DNA of 64,000 nucleotides from Lentisphaerae bacterium GWF2_45_14. GTDB taxonomy: Bacteria; Verrucomicrobiota; Lentisphaeria; Victivallales; GWF2-45-14. Of the stretch, positions 54,398 to 62,901 are shown piece after piece. The position numbers were made by a program, and so were the translations under genes. The notes under the pieces were generated by a model that saw only the letters and a list, made by a program, of their open reading frames with translations, searched no databases and was not told where the DNA came from. Location of the stretch: positions 1 to 64,000 of the forward strand of contig MHBG01000005.1 in the NCBI GenBank assembly GCA_001804785.1, read 5' to 3'. Position 1 is the stretch's first letter. Every line of letters starts with the position of its first letter.

Positions 54398-55362
54398 CAG
54401 GCGGGAACTTCCGTCCTGTCTATAATGTCTTCTACTACCGAAGCGCTTGTAACACCGGAATATTTTTCCTTGTTCTCAAGCATGATTCTGTGCGCGAGCG
54501 TGATTACGGAAAGCCTCTTCACGTCGTCAGGGATAACAAAGCTTCTATTGTTTATATATGCTCTTGACTGTGAACACCTTGAGAGGGTGAGTAAGGCCCT
54601 GGGGCTTGCGCCCAGTTTTATCCTGGGGTCGTTTCTGGTACTGTTGATGAGTCTGACCATGTATGCGGCGACGGACTTTTCGATCTCTATTTTGCAGACC
54701 TCGTCCTGAATGGCCGTAATGTCATCGCAGCTTAATACGGGACTTATTTCATGGATGGGATCTTTTTCCTTTCGCGAATAGAGAATTTCCATTTCGTGCT
54801 CCTCGCTGGGGTAACCGAGCGAGAGCTGCATTGCGAAACGGTCGAGCTGCGCCTCGGGCAGGGGATAGGTTCCGTGATATTCAACGGGATTTTCTGTGGC
54901 AATCACGAGAAAGGGCCTTGCGAGATGCATTGTTTTGCCGTCTATCGAGACCTGACGCTCGTTCATAGCCTCGAGAAGAGCTGATTGTGTCCTCGGCGAG
55001 GCCCTGTTTATTTCGTCGGCGAGCAGGATATTGGTAAAGATAGGACCCTTGCGGAAGTGGAATTCGCTGTCTTTTGGGTTGAATATTGAAGAACCGATAA
55101 TATCTGACGGCAGCATGTCCGGCGTGAATTGGATTCTTGAAAACTCTCCGCTTATGGAAAGTGCCAGCGCTTTCGCCAGTGTTGTCTTGCCGACTCCCGG
55201 CACGTCCTCCATCAGAACGTTGCCGCCCGCGTACATCGCTGTTATCAGTGACTCTATTACCTCGTCTTTTCCAAAAATCGTTCGTGAGAGGTTCTGTTTG
55301 AGTGCCTCGATTTTTTTTCTGAGCATTGGAGGGCCCCGCCTTTTTCCGTTATTAACTTCCAT
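54397..55362 (-). CDS. MoxR-type AAA+ ATPase
   Basis: This AAA+ ATPase has Walker A in EDVPGVGKTTLAKALALS, Walker B in FTNILLADEINRASPRTQSA, and the MoxR segments VIATENPVEYHGTYPLPEAQ and LDRFAMQLSLGYPS. The tracked start is 55398; ATG 55362, preceded by GAGGG eleven nucleotides upstream, gives 321 residues, and ATG 55326 is a further option. It starts the operon moxR-DUF58-transglutaminase-GT. Family members act as chaperone-like ATPases for envelope or metal-enzyme assembly. A G9 run lies about 45 bp upstream. Confidence 0.9.
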   Translation of the reverse strand: MEVNNGKRRGPPMLRKKIEALKQNLSRTIFGKDEVIESLITAMYAGGNVLMEDVPGVGKTTLAKALALSISGEFSRIQFTPDMLPSDIIGSSIFNPKDSEFHFRKGPIFTNILLADEINRASPRTQSALLEAMNERQVSIDGKTMHLARPFLVIATENPVEYHGTYPLPEAQLDRFAMQLSLGYPSEEHEMEILYSRKEKDPIHEISPVLSCDDITAIQDEVCKIEIEKSVAAYMVRLINSTRNDPRIKLGASPRALLTLSRCSQSRAYINNRSFVIPDDVKRLSVITLAHRIMLENKEKYSGVTSASVVEDIIDRTEVPA

Positions 55363-55392
55363 GCTAATATAATCCCTCAAAACGAACAGACA

Positions 55393-55422
55393 ATCCATAA
55401 AGCATTCCCCCCCCCTATGGAT
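55393..55422 (-). repeat. G9 homopolymer flanked by 7-bp inverted repeat
   Basis: On the minus strand ATCCATA-GGGGGGGGG-AATGCTTTATGGAT carries nine consecutive G within a stem made by ATCCATA/TATGGAT. It lies 31-60 bp upstream of the moxR start at 55362. The run length may vary by slippage. Whether it is in a promoter is not known. Confidence 0.6.
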
Positions 55423-55454
55423 GGAAAAATGCGCCTCTTCCCGTGATGCAAGGT

Positions 55455-56072
55455 CTAGATATACGGGTTGCCTGATTTTTCATCGGCGACGGTGGTCGAG
55501 GGGCCGTGTCCGGGATATATAATCGTGTCCTGGGGGAGTGTCATTATTTTTTCATTTATTGATTTGATGAGTGCGTTCTGGTCGCCGCCGGGCAGGTCGG
55601 TGCGCCCGACTGAGTACATGAAGATAGTGTCGCCTGCGAAAAGGGTATTCATATCCTTGAAGTAGAAGCAGCAACCGCCTTTTGAGTGGCCAGGCGTGTG
55701 GATTATTGTGAAGTCGTCAGTATCTGGAGCGGGGGCGGGTTCCGGCAGGTCTTTTGCGGCGGGGACGAAGGGTGTCAGGTTATTGTCCGGACTCTTGTAG
55801 AGAGGTATATCATCTTTATGGATAAATACTTTTGATATTCCGAGCAGATTCATAGTTTCTCTGATTCCGCTGATATGGTCAACGTGTCCATGTGTGAGAA
55901 GAATCATGGTTTCGGGTGCGTTGAACTCCTTTGCCGCCTTTGCTATCTCGTCTGCGTCACCGCCGGGGTCGATGATGTAAAGCGTTCCGCTCTTGCCTGT
56001 TGCGAGGTAGCAGTTTACTTCGAGCATTCCGACAGGGAGCGTGTAGATTCTGTCGCTTATTTTTCTTGCCAT
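55455..56072 (-). CDS. MBL-fold hydrolase (glyoxalase II-like)
   Basis: This 205-residue metallo-beta-lactamase-fold protein has the metal motif LLTHGHVDHISGI, then TPGHSKGGCCFYF, LFAGDTIFMYSVGRTDLPGG and YPGHGPSTT. The protein is about the size of stand-alone YcbL/GloB-like hydrolases of thioesters. AAAGGAA precedes the ATG. It lies 13 bp after the OppB-like gene and is probably cotranscribed. The substrate is unknown; it lacks the C-terminal domain of true GloB. Confidence 0.88.
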   Translation of the reverse strand: MARKISDRIYTLPVGMLEVNCYLATGKSGTLYIIDPGGDADEIAKAAKEFNAPETMILLTHGHVDHISGIRETMNLLGISKVFIHKDDIPLYKSPDNNLTPFVPAAKDLPEPAPAPDTDDFTIIHTPGHSKGGCCFYFKDMNTLFAGDTIFMYSVGRTDLPGGDQNALIKSINEKIMTLPQDTIIYPGHGPSTTVADEKSGNPYI

Positions 56073-56085
56073 AACTGAATTCCTT

Positions 56086-57396
56086 TTATTTTGCGAGTCT
56101 TATTCGTGGGTCGGCCCATGCGTATGCTATGTCGGTAATGAGATTTATAAATATAAAAAGGAAGGCACTTATTATCACAAGTGCCTTCAGCATCTGTATA
56201 TCGGCGTTCATGAGAGCGTTGATTCCCGCGTAGCCGAGACCTGGGATGAGAAAGAAACTTTCAAGTAGGAGGCTCCCCGTAAAAAGGAAGGGAAGTGTAG
56301 TCGATGCCCTCGTAAGTATCGGTACCATCGCGTTTTTCAGCAGATGACGCGAGTAGACGGAAAACGGCGAGCATCCCTTTGCCACAGCGGTCCTCAGATA
56401 TTCCTTGTTCAGCTCGTTTATGAAGACTGTTCTGTAAAAGCGGACGCTTCCGCCAAGCCCGCTTACGATACCGGTTATCACGGGAAGGAAGAGGAAGGTT
56501 ATTCCGCCCCATCCGCAGACGGGGAAGATATTGAAGTAATACCCCAGATACCACTGTGCCGCTATTATGAGGACGAGAAAGCTTATGCTCATTCCGGCGA
56601 CTGAAAGCAGGACGATTGTCCTGTCGGTCCAGCTGTTTCTGAAAGCCGTTGAAATCAGCGCCAGTATTATACCGATTATCATCTCGCCGAAGAATATCGG
56701 AAGCATGAGCGCGAGCGAAGGCCAGAGCCCGCGCCATAGTACGCGGTTGACGGGTTCCTTCGTGACGAGTGTTCTTCCAAAATCAAAAAGCTGTATGTAC
56801 GGGAACTCCCCTTTGAACGAGACTATTTCCTGTATTGCGGAAAGGAACTGGCTGTCGAACGCCGAGTCCTGCGCCCGTAAAAATGCCACTTCAGAAATTT
56901 TCGCATTGCCTTCCGGTGACATGATTTCTACGGTTTCGGCGGAACTTTCCAGCGGCGCCAGTATTTCAGTTTCCGAAGGACTGAAAAAGCTTCTGCCGTT
57001 TACGCTTATCGTTCCCTTAAATTTTATCCGTGACGCGATTGAAATATTATTCATTTTGAAATTCCGCCGAAAGATGATTTTCCCCTCTTTTTCAAGCGCA
57101 ATATATTTATTTTCGAGCGTGTAAGGATTGATTAACTGTATGCCTGGGAAATCCTTTTTTTCTGAAAAATCGGCGGAACAGAATATCTCAGTCTTGCGCC
57201 AGTGCCCCCAGAAGAGCGGTTTGTCGCTGCCGATGGCGGTGCGGAGGTCTTCGACTTCGCGGGGCAGCGGATTTTTCCCGAGCATCGCGGCGGCCGGGTC
57301 GCCGGAGGAAAGACGGAAGAGCGCGAAGGTGAGTATTATCACTCCCGCCATTATAAAAAATGAGTACAGAGTCCTTTTGACTATATAGCCTAGCAT
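56086..57396 (-). CDS. OppB/DppB-type ABC permease with large insertion
   Basis: This is an inner-membrane permease of the peptide/nickel ABC type. The N-terminal helix YIVKRTLYSFFIMAGVIILT and FRLSSGDPA are standard. The following 150 or so residues (from about 60 to 220) include beta-rich sequence (SIASRIKFKGTISVNGRSFF) that is not present in ordinary OppB. The transport core then resumes with VNRVLWRGLWPSLALMLPIF and the EAA-type loop NKEYLRTAVAKGCSPFSVYS. I choose ATG 57396 (436 residues) with AAGGTAAGGAA upstream over the tracked 57435. No OppC, OppD or peptide-type SBP is adjacent; an OppF gene lies 4.4 kb away on the other strand. Confidence 0.82.
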   Translation of the reverse strand: MLGYIVKRTLYSFFIMAGVIILTFALFRLSSGDPAAAMLGKNPLPREVEDLRTAIGSDKPLFWGHWRKTEIFCSADFSEKKDFPGIQLINPYTLENKYIALEKEGKIIFRRNFKMNNISIASRIKFKGTISVNGRSFFSPSETEILAPLESSAETVEIMSPEGNAKISEVAFLRAQDSAFDSQFLSAIQEIVSFKGEFPYIQLFDFGRTLVTKEPVNRVLWRGLWPSLALMLPIFFGEMIIGIILALISTAFRNSWTDRTIVLLSVAGMSISFLVLIIAAQWYLGYYFNIFPVCGWGGITFLFLPVITGIVSGLGGSVRFYRTVFINELNKEYLRTAVAKGCSPFSVYSRHLLKNAMVPILTRASTTLPFLFTGSLLLESFFLIPGLGYAGINALMNADIQMLKALVIISAFLFIFINLITDIAYAWADPRIRLAK

Positions 57397-57503
57397 CGTA
57401 TTCCTTACCTTTTTCCGGAAAAAGTAAGTTATCACTGCAAATTATATTTATCAAAGCCCGGAAGATTTAACATTAAACTAATAGTCTCCTCATAATCGGG
57501 ATA

Positions 57504-57533
57504 TTGAATTTTGAGATAATTCACTGATATTAA
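57504..57533 (+). promoter_or_regulatory. Weak candidate promoter for the substrate-binding protein
   Basis: TTGAAT and TATTAA are 18 bp apart, about 24 bp before the ATG, in a divergent 160-bp intergenic region that is AT-rich. Leader length would be very short, so this is tentative. Confidence 0.25.
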
Positions 57534-57556
57534 AACTTATAAAATAGGAGCATGAT

Positions 57557-58903
57557 ATGCTAAAGAATTCTTTGATATTTGTTTCCATCGCGTTTCTTGC
57601 CGGATTTACCGCTCTTGCCACGGAAGAAATTCACATTGGTGCCCTTATTCCCGAAAAGGGTGTGCTGGAAAAAGAGGGGAAACTTGTCAGGATTGCCCTC
57701 GAACGAGCTAAGGAAAATATTAACGAACGCTTTCAGCAGCGGGATGAATACAAGGTTTATCTCTCATGCGAGGGAACTGACCCCGATACACCCGCCTCTG
57801 CGCTTGAAAAGCTTAAGGCATTGAAGAGTAAGGGTGTAAATGTCGTCGTCGGTCCAGCTACGGATGCCGAACTTGCTGCTGTTAAGGATTTTGCCGACAA
57901 GGAAAAAATAATACTCATAAGCTATGGCTGCACTTCTATGGCTTATGCCGTTGCGGACGATAACATCTTTAGAGTACTTCCCGATGACTGTTCGCCATCC
58001 GCCGGATTGTCGAAGCAGATTTCCACAGACAAGGTGGCAGCCGTTATCATATTGGAGAAGGGCGACGCCTTCGGCAAGGCCCTCGGCGGCGTGCTGAAGG
58101 AATCGCTCGGCAAATCCAAATGCAAAGTCATTGAAGAAATACAATATTCGCCTGATCTTAAAGACATTTCGACTGTTCTCGCGGAACTCGAGAAGAAAGT
58201 GGCGGAAGTTTCAAAAAAATACGGCGAAGGCAAGCTTGCCGTGGTCGTGGCAGCCGCATCCGGAATCCTCTGTCAGGGTGCGTCATGTTCGGTATCCTGC
58301 GATATAAATACTGTCAAGTGCGAAAATCTCTCCATTTTGAAGGAGGCCGCTAAATTTCCAGTTTTTTCGAAGGTCAGATGGTACCTTGCATCTTCTCCGG
58401 ACGAAAAATGCGTCAACATGGTGAATGAGGACAAGGCCCTCGCCGACTTCCTTGTCAGAAGCAGACTCCTCTATCCGGAAATAATATTCAATGAGACTGA
58501 CGAATTTCTTGAACTGCGCACGGAGTTGAAGAAGGCCGCGTCCGGCGAAAGTCTTTCCGCCTATCCCTTCGCGGCATATGATGCCCTCGGGCTTGCGGTC
58601 GATGTAACTAAAAACTGCATAGCCTCCGGCAGAACAGAGTTTCGTTGTCTCAAGGAAGATCTCGGATCAAGAGCAAGGTTCTCCCACGGCATAACCGGTT
58701 TTGCCGAGCTCAATGAAAAAGGCGACAGGGTTGCAGGCGATGTTGATTTTATGCAGTTGATGGCAACCGGTTCTTCATTTGAATGGGTGCCGGTCTCCAG
58801 ATACTTTGCTTCCGGCGACACATGTTTTTCTCTTGAAAAAACGCCCGATGAGAGACCCAAAGCCACCCCTCTCAAAGATAATAAAATGTTCCCCGTAAAG
58901 TAA
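57557..58903 (+). CDS. Type I (LIV-BP-like) substrate-binding protein
   Basis: This 448-residue exported protein has a signal peptide (MLKNSLIFVSIAFLAGFTAL). The mature part follows the LIV-binding protein fold: HIGALIPEKGVLEKEGKLVR, NVVVGPATDAELAAVKDFAD, YGCTSMAYAVADDNIFRVLP and FAAYDALGLAVDVTKNC. It is 50-80 residues longer than usual and has a Cys-rich segment (LCQGASCSVSCDINTVKC) in the middle that may form disulfides. AGGAG precedes the ATG. It is divergent from the OppB-like gene, and a terminator follows its stop. No type I permease (LivHM) is nearby; the ligand is unknown. Confidence 0.8.
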   Translation: MLKNSLIFVSIAFLAGFTALATEEIHIGALIPEKGVLEKEGKLVRIALERAKENINERFQQRDEYKVYLSCEGTDPDTPASALEKLKALKSKGVNVVVGPATDAELAAVKDFADKEKIILISYGCTSMAYAVADDNIFRVLPDDCSPSAGLSKQISTDKVAAVIILEKGDAFGKALGGVLKESLGKSKCKVIEEIQYSPDLKDISTVLAELEKKVAEVSKKYGEGKLAVVVAAASGILCQGASCSVSCDINTVKCENLSILKEAAKFPVFSKVRWYLASSPDEKCVNMVNEDKALADFLVRSRLLYPEIIFNETDEFLELRTELKKAASGESLSAYPFAAYDALGLAVDVTKNCIASGRTEFRCLKEDLGSRARFSHGITGFAELNEKGDRVAGDVDFMQLMATGSSFEWVPVSRYFASGDTCFSLEKTPDERPKATPLKDNKMFPVK

Positions 58904-58918
58904 ATACAACGCTTTTTC

Positions 58919-58958
58919 AAAGTCCGCGAAGTTAAATATTCTTCCGCGGACTTTTTTT
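58919..58958 (+). terminator. Rho-independent terminator after the substrate-binding protein
   Basis: AAAGTCCGCGAAG-TTAAATATT-CTTCCGCGGACTTT forms a 13-bp stem with one bulge and is followed by a run of seven T. It lies 15 bp after the stop and isolates the gene from valS, which begins about 165 bp later. Confidence 0.9.
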
Positions 58959-59123
58959 ATTTAAACGGCCATTTTTTTGCAGCCAAATCCGGAGATTCGG
59001 AGTCGCTTCTTCAAATCCGCGGTTCGCGTCTTCATTGATTTTTTTGCAAAATGGTTATAAAAAAGGCTTTTGGATGCTATCTTAAGTGCCTTTTGCAGAA
59101 TGTAAATACAAGGAGCCTTTCAG

Positions 59124-61790
59124 ATGAGCAGCGAAGCCGAAATGCCGAAAGCGTATGAACCTTCGGCGGTTGAAGATAAGTGGTACCCGCATTGGGAAAC
59201 TAAAGGATATTTCAGAGGCCGTCCCAACCCCGCTAAAAAACCATATTCCATCGTCATACCGCCGCCGAACGTGACAGGCATCCTGACAATGGGGCACGTG
59301 CTTAACAACACCCTTCAGGACATTCTTATAAGGTGGCACCGGATGCAGGGGCATGAAGTCTGCTGGTTTCCCGGTACCGACCACGCCGGAATCGCCACCG
59401 AAAGCAAAGTCGAAAGAATGCTCAAGGAAAAGGAAAATACCGGACGCGATAAGCTCGGCCGCGAAGAATTTATCAAGCGCGTATGGGAATGGAAAGAGCA
59501 GTACGGCGGCACAATCATTCAGCAACTCCGCAAGCTGGGTACGTCCTGCGACTGGGAAAAAGAACGCTTTACCATGGACGAGGGCTTGAGCCACGCCGTC
59601 CGCAAGGTCTTCGTAGAGCTTTACAACAAGGGTTATATCTATCGCGGCCGCCGCATGATCAACTGGTGTCCGGTCTCAAAAACAGCCCTCTCCGATGAAG
59701 AAGTTATATACAAGGAAAGCAACGGCAAATTCTATCACTTCCGTTACCCGCTGACGGACGGCTCCGGTTTTCTGGCGATTGCGACGACGCGTCCCGAGAC
59801 CATGCTCGGCGACTCCGCTGTGGCTGTTCATCCGGACGATCCGCGGCATAACCATCTTATCGGCAAGACCGTTGACCTTCCTCTTACGAACCGCAAAATC
59901 CCCGTCATCGGAGACGAGCATGCTGACCCCGAAAAGGGTACTGGCTGTGTAAAGATAACTCCCGCCCATGATCCGAACGACTTCGCCGTAGGCCAGCGTC
60001 ATAATCTCGAATTCATCAATGTTATGAACAAAGACGCGTCCATGAACAAGACCGCAGGCCCCGAATTTGAGGGACTCGACCGTTTTGAATGCCGCAAAAA
60101 AGTCCTGAAGATGATGGATGAGCTCGGATTCCTTGATAGAATAGAAGATATTGTCCACAGCGTCGGCCATTCCGAGCGCGGCGACGTGCCGATTGAAACA
60201 ATGCTCAGTGAACAGTGGTTCGTCAACATGTCCGAACTGGCAAAGCCCGCAATGGATGCGGTCAGGACAGGCAAAATAAATTTTCACCCGGACCGCTGGG
60301 CGAAAACCTACTTCCATTGGATGGAGAATATAAAAGACTGGTGTATAAGCCGTCAGATATGGTGGGGCCACCGAATTCCAGCATGGTACAACGAAAAGAC
60401 CGGCGAGACATATGTCGGACTCGAAGAGCCTTCCGCGCCCGGCCCCTGGAGGCAGGACGAGGACGTGCTTGACACCTGGTTCAGCTCATGGCTCTGGCCC
60501 TTTTCGATAATGGGCTGGCCAGACAAAACGGAAGATCTCAAATACTTCTACCCCACAAGCGACCTTGTTACGGGGCCCGACATAATATTTTTCTGGGTCG
60601 CCAGGATGATTATGGCGGGTTACGAGTTCATGGGGGAACTGCCGTTCCGCAACGTCTATTTTACGAGCATTATCCGCGACGATCTCGGACGTAAACTCAG
60701 CAAGTCGCTCGGCAATTCGCCCGATCCGCTAGATGTTATAAAGCAGTACGGCGCGGACGCTCTGCGTTTTTCCATAATCTATATCGCACCCGTTGGCATG
60801 GACATACGTTATAGCAATGATAAGTGCGAGCTCGGCAGGAACTTCGCGAACAAGCTCTGGAACGCGTGCCGTTTCAGAAAGATTCAAGGAGAGCTTTCGC
60901 CGAACTTTAAAGACTTGTCAGGCATAGAGCTGGGCAAGCTTTCCCCCGATGAGACGTGGATAATCTCGCGTCTCGAGGGCTGTGCCGACAGCGTGAACAA
61001 GTCGCTGACGGATTTCCAGTTTCATATGGCGACACATGAAATATACGAACTGGTATGGAGCTCCTTCTGCGACTGGTTTATTGAGTCCTGCAAGGTCCGC
61101 ATACACTCAGGGGGCGAAGAGAAGGTTCAGGCGCTTGCCGTGCTCGACTTCGTGCTTTACAAAATACTCCGGCTCCTCCATCCATTCATGCCGTTCATTA
61201 CCGAAGAACTTGCCCACCAGATGGGCTTCCTGAAGGATGGCGACAGCATAATGTTTGCCGAGTACCCGGGAAGCGGCGATGCCGTCTCCGTAAGTGGAAA
61301 AGACGTCGCGGTCATAGGAATGGTCGAATCGAAGTTCCAGCTCATAAGGGCAGGGCGCAATCTGAGGGTTTCATCCGAGATACCCGCAGGGAAAAAGCTC
61401 AATTATTATATTCAGGCTGTGAATCCGGAAATGGCCGGGTTCCTGAAATCGGAAACCGATTCGCTGAAACGGATGCTGAACGCCGAAAATCTTGAAATAG
61501 CACTCGAGCCTTATCCGGCCGACGACGGGCAGGCTCCGTCGATGATGGTCGATGCCGGAAACATATATCTTCCATTGAAAGGCGCGATAGATGTCGACTC
61601 GGAGCTTAATAAACTCGCGAAACAGCGCGATGATCTCATTAAATGGATAAGTGCTTCAATGGCGAAACTTTCAAACGAGAAATTTGTCGCTAAAGCCCCC
61701 GGGAACGTTGTTGCCGAGGCGAAAGCACACCTCGCCGAGATGGAAGATAAGCTTTTACGAGTAGAAGAACTTATAAAGTCCCTGAGCTGA
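59124..61790 (+). CDS. valS: Valyl-tRNA synthetase
   Basis: ValS charges tRNA-Val and edits misactivated Thr. The 888-residue protein has the class I signature PPPNVTGILTMGHVLNN (HIGH equivalent MGHV), the editing-domain blocks IATTRPETMLGDSAVAVHPD, GTGCVKITPAHDPNDFAVGQ, the KMSKS equivalent RKLSKSLGNSPDPLD, and a C-terminal coiled coil that binds the tRNA (LNKLAKQRDDLIKWISASMA). AAGGAG precedes the ATG. The oppF gene follows after 9 bp. Confidence 0.97.
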   Translation: MSSEAEMPKAYEPSAVEDKWYPHWETKGYFRGRPNPAKKPYSIVIPPPNVTGILTMGHVLNNTLQDILIRWHRMQGHEVCWFPGTDHAGIATESKVERMLKEKENTGRDKLGREEFIKRVWEWKEQYGGTIIQQLRKLGTSCDWEKERFTMDEGLSHAVRKVFVELYNKGYIYRGRRMINWCPVSKTALSDEEVIYKESNGKFYHFRYPLTDGSGFLAIATTRPETMLGDSAVAVHPDDPRHNHLIGKTVDLPLTNRKIPVIGDEHADPEKGTGCVKITPAHDPNDFAVGQRHNLEFINVMNKDASMNKTAGPEFEGLDRFECRKKVLKMMDELGFLDRIEDIVHSVGHSERGDVPIETMLSEQWFVNMSELAKPAMDAVRTGKINFHPDRWAKTYFHWMENIKDWCISRQIWWGHRIPAWYNEKTGETYVGLEEPSAPGPWRQDEDVLDTWFSSWLWPFSIMGWPDKTEDLKYFYPTSDLVTGPDIIFFWVARMIMAGYEFMGELPFRNVYFTSIIRDDLGRKLSKSLGNSPDPLDVIKQYGADALRFSIIYIAPVGMDIRYSNDKCELGRNFANKLWNACRFRKIQGELSPNFKDLSGIELGKLSPDETWIISRLEGCADSVNKSLTDFQFHMATHEIYELVWSSFCDWFIESCKVRIHSGGEEKVQALAVLDFVLYKILRLLHPFMPFITEELAHQMGFLKDGDSIMFAEYPGSGDAVSVSGKDVAVIGMVESKFQLIRAGRNLRVSSEIPAGKKLNYYIQAVNPEMAGFLKSETDSLKRMLNAENLEIALEPYPADDGQAPSMMVDAGNIYLPLKGAIDVDSELNKLAKQRDDLIKWISASMAKLSNEKFVAKAPGNVVAEAKAHLAEMEDKLLRVEELIKSLS

Positions 61791-61799
61791 GGAGACGGA

Positions 61800-62780
61800 A
61801 TGTCTTTGGTTGAAGTACAGGATCTTAAAACGTGGTATCCCGTTAAAACCGGGCTCTTCTCTGCTAAAAAGCATGTGAAGGCGCTGGACGGGGTTTCATT
61901 CAATATCGAAAAGGGCGAGACTGTCGGACTCGTGGGCGAGAGCGGATGCGGCAAAAGTACACTCGGCCGCACATTGATGTGCCTTGAACGGCATAAAAGC
62001 GGGGCTTACAGGATAGACGGTGTTGACATAAGCGGACTTTCGGGTTCAGAACTCAGGAAGGCGCGGAGCTCGTTCCAGATGATATTTCAGGACCCTTACG
62101 GCTCTCTGAACCCCAGAATGACGGTGTGCAGGATGCTTGACGAAGTGCTTTGTCTGCATACAAAGTTCTCCACACAGGAAAGAAAAGATAGAATAGCCGA
62201 ACTTTTGAAGATGGTAGGGCTTCCGCTTCAGGCGATGGAGCGTTATCCGCACCAGTTCAGCGGCGGACAGCGTCAGCGGATAGGAATAGCGCGTTCGCTG
62301 GCGGTAAATCCGAAGTTTATCGTCGCGGACGAGCCGGTATCGGCGCTTGACGTAAGTGTCCAGGCACAGATAATAAACCTCCTTAGGGATATACAGTCCA
62401 AGACATCGATAGCATATCTTTTTATAGCGCACGACCTTGCGGTCGTGGAGCACATCAGCAGCAGAATACTCGTGATGTACCTGGGGAGAATCGTTGAAAG
62501 CGGCCCCGCCCGCGAGATATGCTCAAACCCACTCCATCCCTACACAAAGGCGCTTATTTCAGCGGTACCTTCGATTGACCCGGCGACCCGCCGCAACAGG
62601 ATATTTCTTCCCGGCGATGTGCCGTCGCCGCTTGATCCTCCGCACGGCTGCCCCTTTCATCCGCGTTGTCCGATCGCCCGTGCGAGGTGCTCAGAGGAGG
62701 TTCCAGCGCTTTTTCCTGCTGATTCTTCCGGCGAACGTCATTCGGCGTGTTTTTTTGCATCGGAAGTTCCCGCGATGTAG
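61800..62780 (+). CDS. oppF: Peptide ABC transporter ATP-binding protein (OppF-like)
   Basis: This 326-residue ATPase has Walker A GLVGESGCGKSTLGRTLM, the signature FSGGQRQRIGIARSLAVNP, Walker B KFIVADEPVSALDVSVQAQI, and the oligopeptide-permease C-terminal extension with CPFHPRCPIARARC, a Cys motif that in relatives binds an iron-sulfur cluster. It begins 9 bp after valS and is probably cotranscribed. No OppD, OppC or OppA adjoins it; the OppB-like gene on the opposite strand at 56-57 kb could be a partner. Confidence 0.93.
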   Translation: MSLVEVQDLKTWYPVKTGLFSAKKHVKALDGVSFNIEKGETVGLVGESGCGKSTLGRTLMCLERHKSGAYRIDGVDISGLSGSELRKARSSFQMIFQDPYGSLNPRMTVCRMLDEVLCLHTKFSTQERKDRIAELLKMVGLPLQAMERYPHQFSGGQRQRIGIARSLAVNPKFIVADEPVSALDVSVQAQIINLLRDIQSKTSIAYLFIAHDLAVVEHISSRILVMYLGRIVESGPAREICSNPLHPYTKALISAVPSIDPATRRNRIFLPGDVPSPLDPPHGCPFHPRCPIARARCSEEVPALFPADSSGERHSACFFASEVPAM

Positions 62781-62901
62781 CTCTCTTCGGCAAAGGGCAT
62801 GAAAAGCATCTTGCCGGCTTGAAAATAGGCCCTTCCGGGGCTTAAGTACTGGCTACGTAAATTTTTAGATATTGAGCGCCTGGATCTGAAAGGTTTTTAA
62901 T

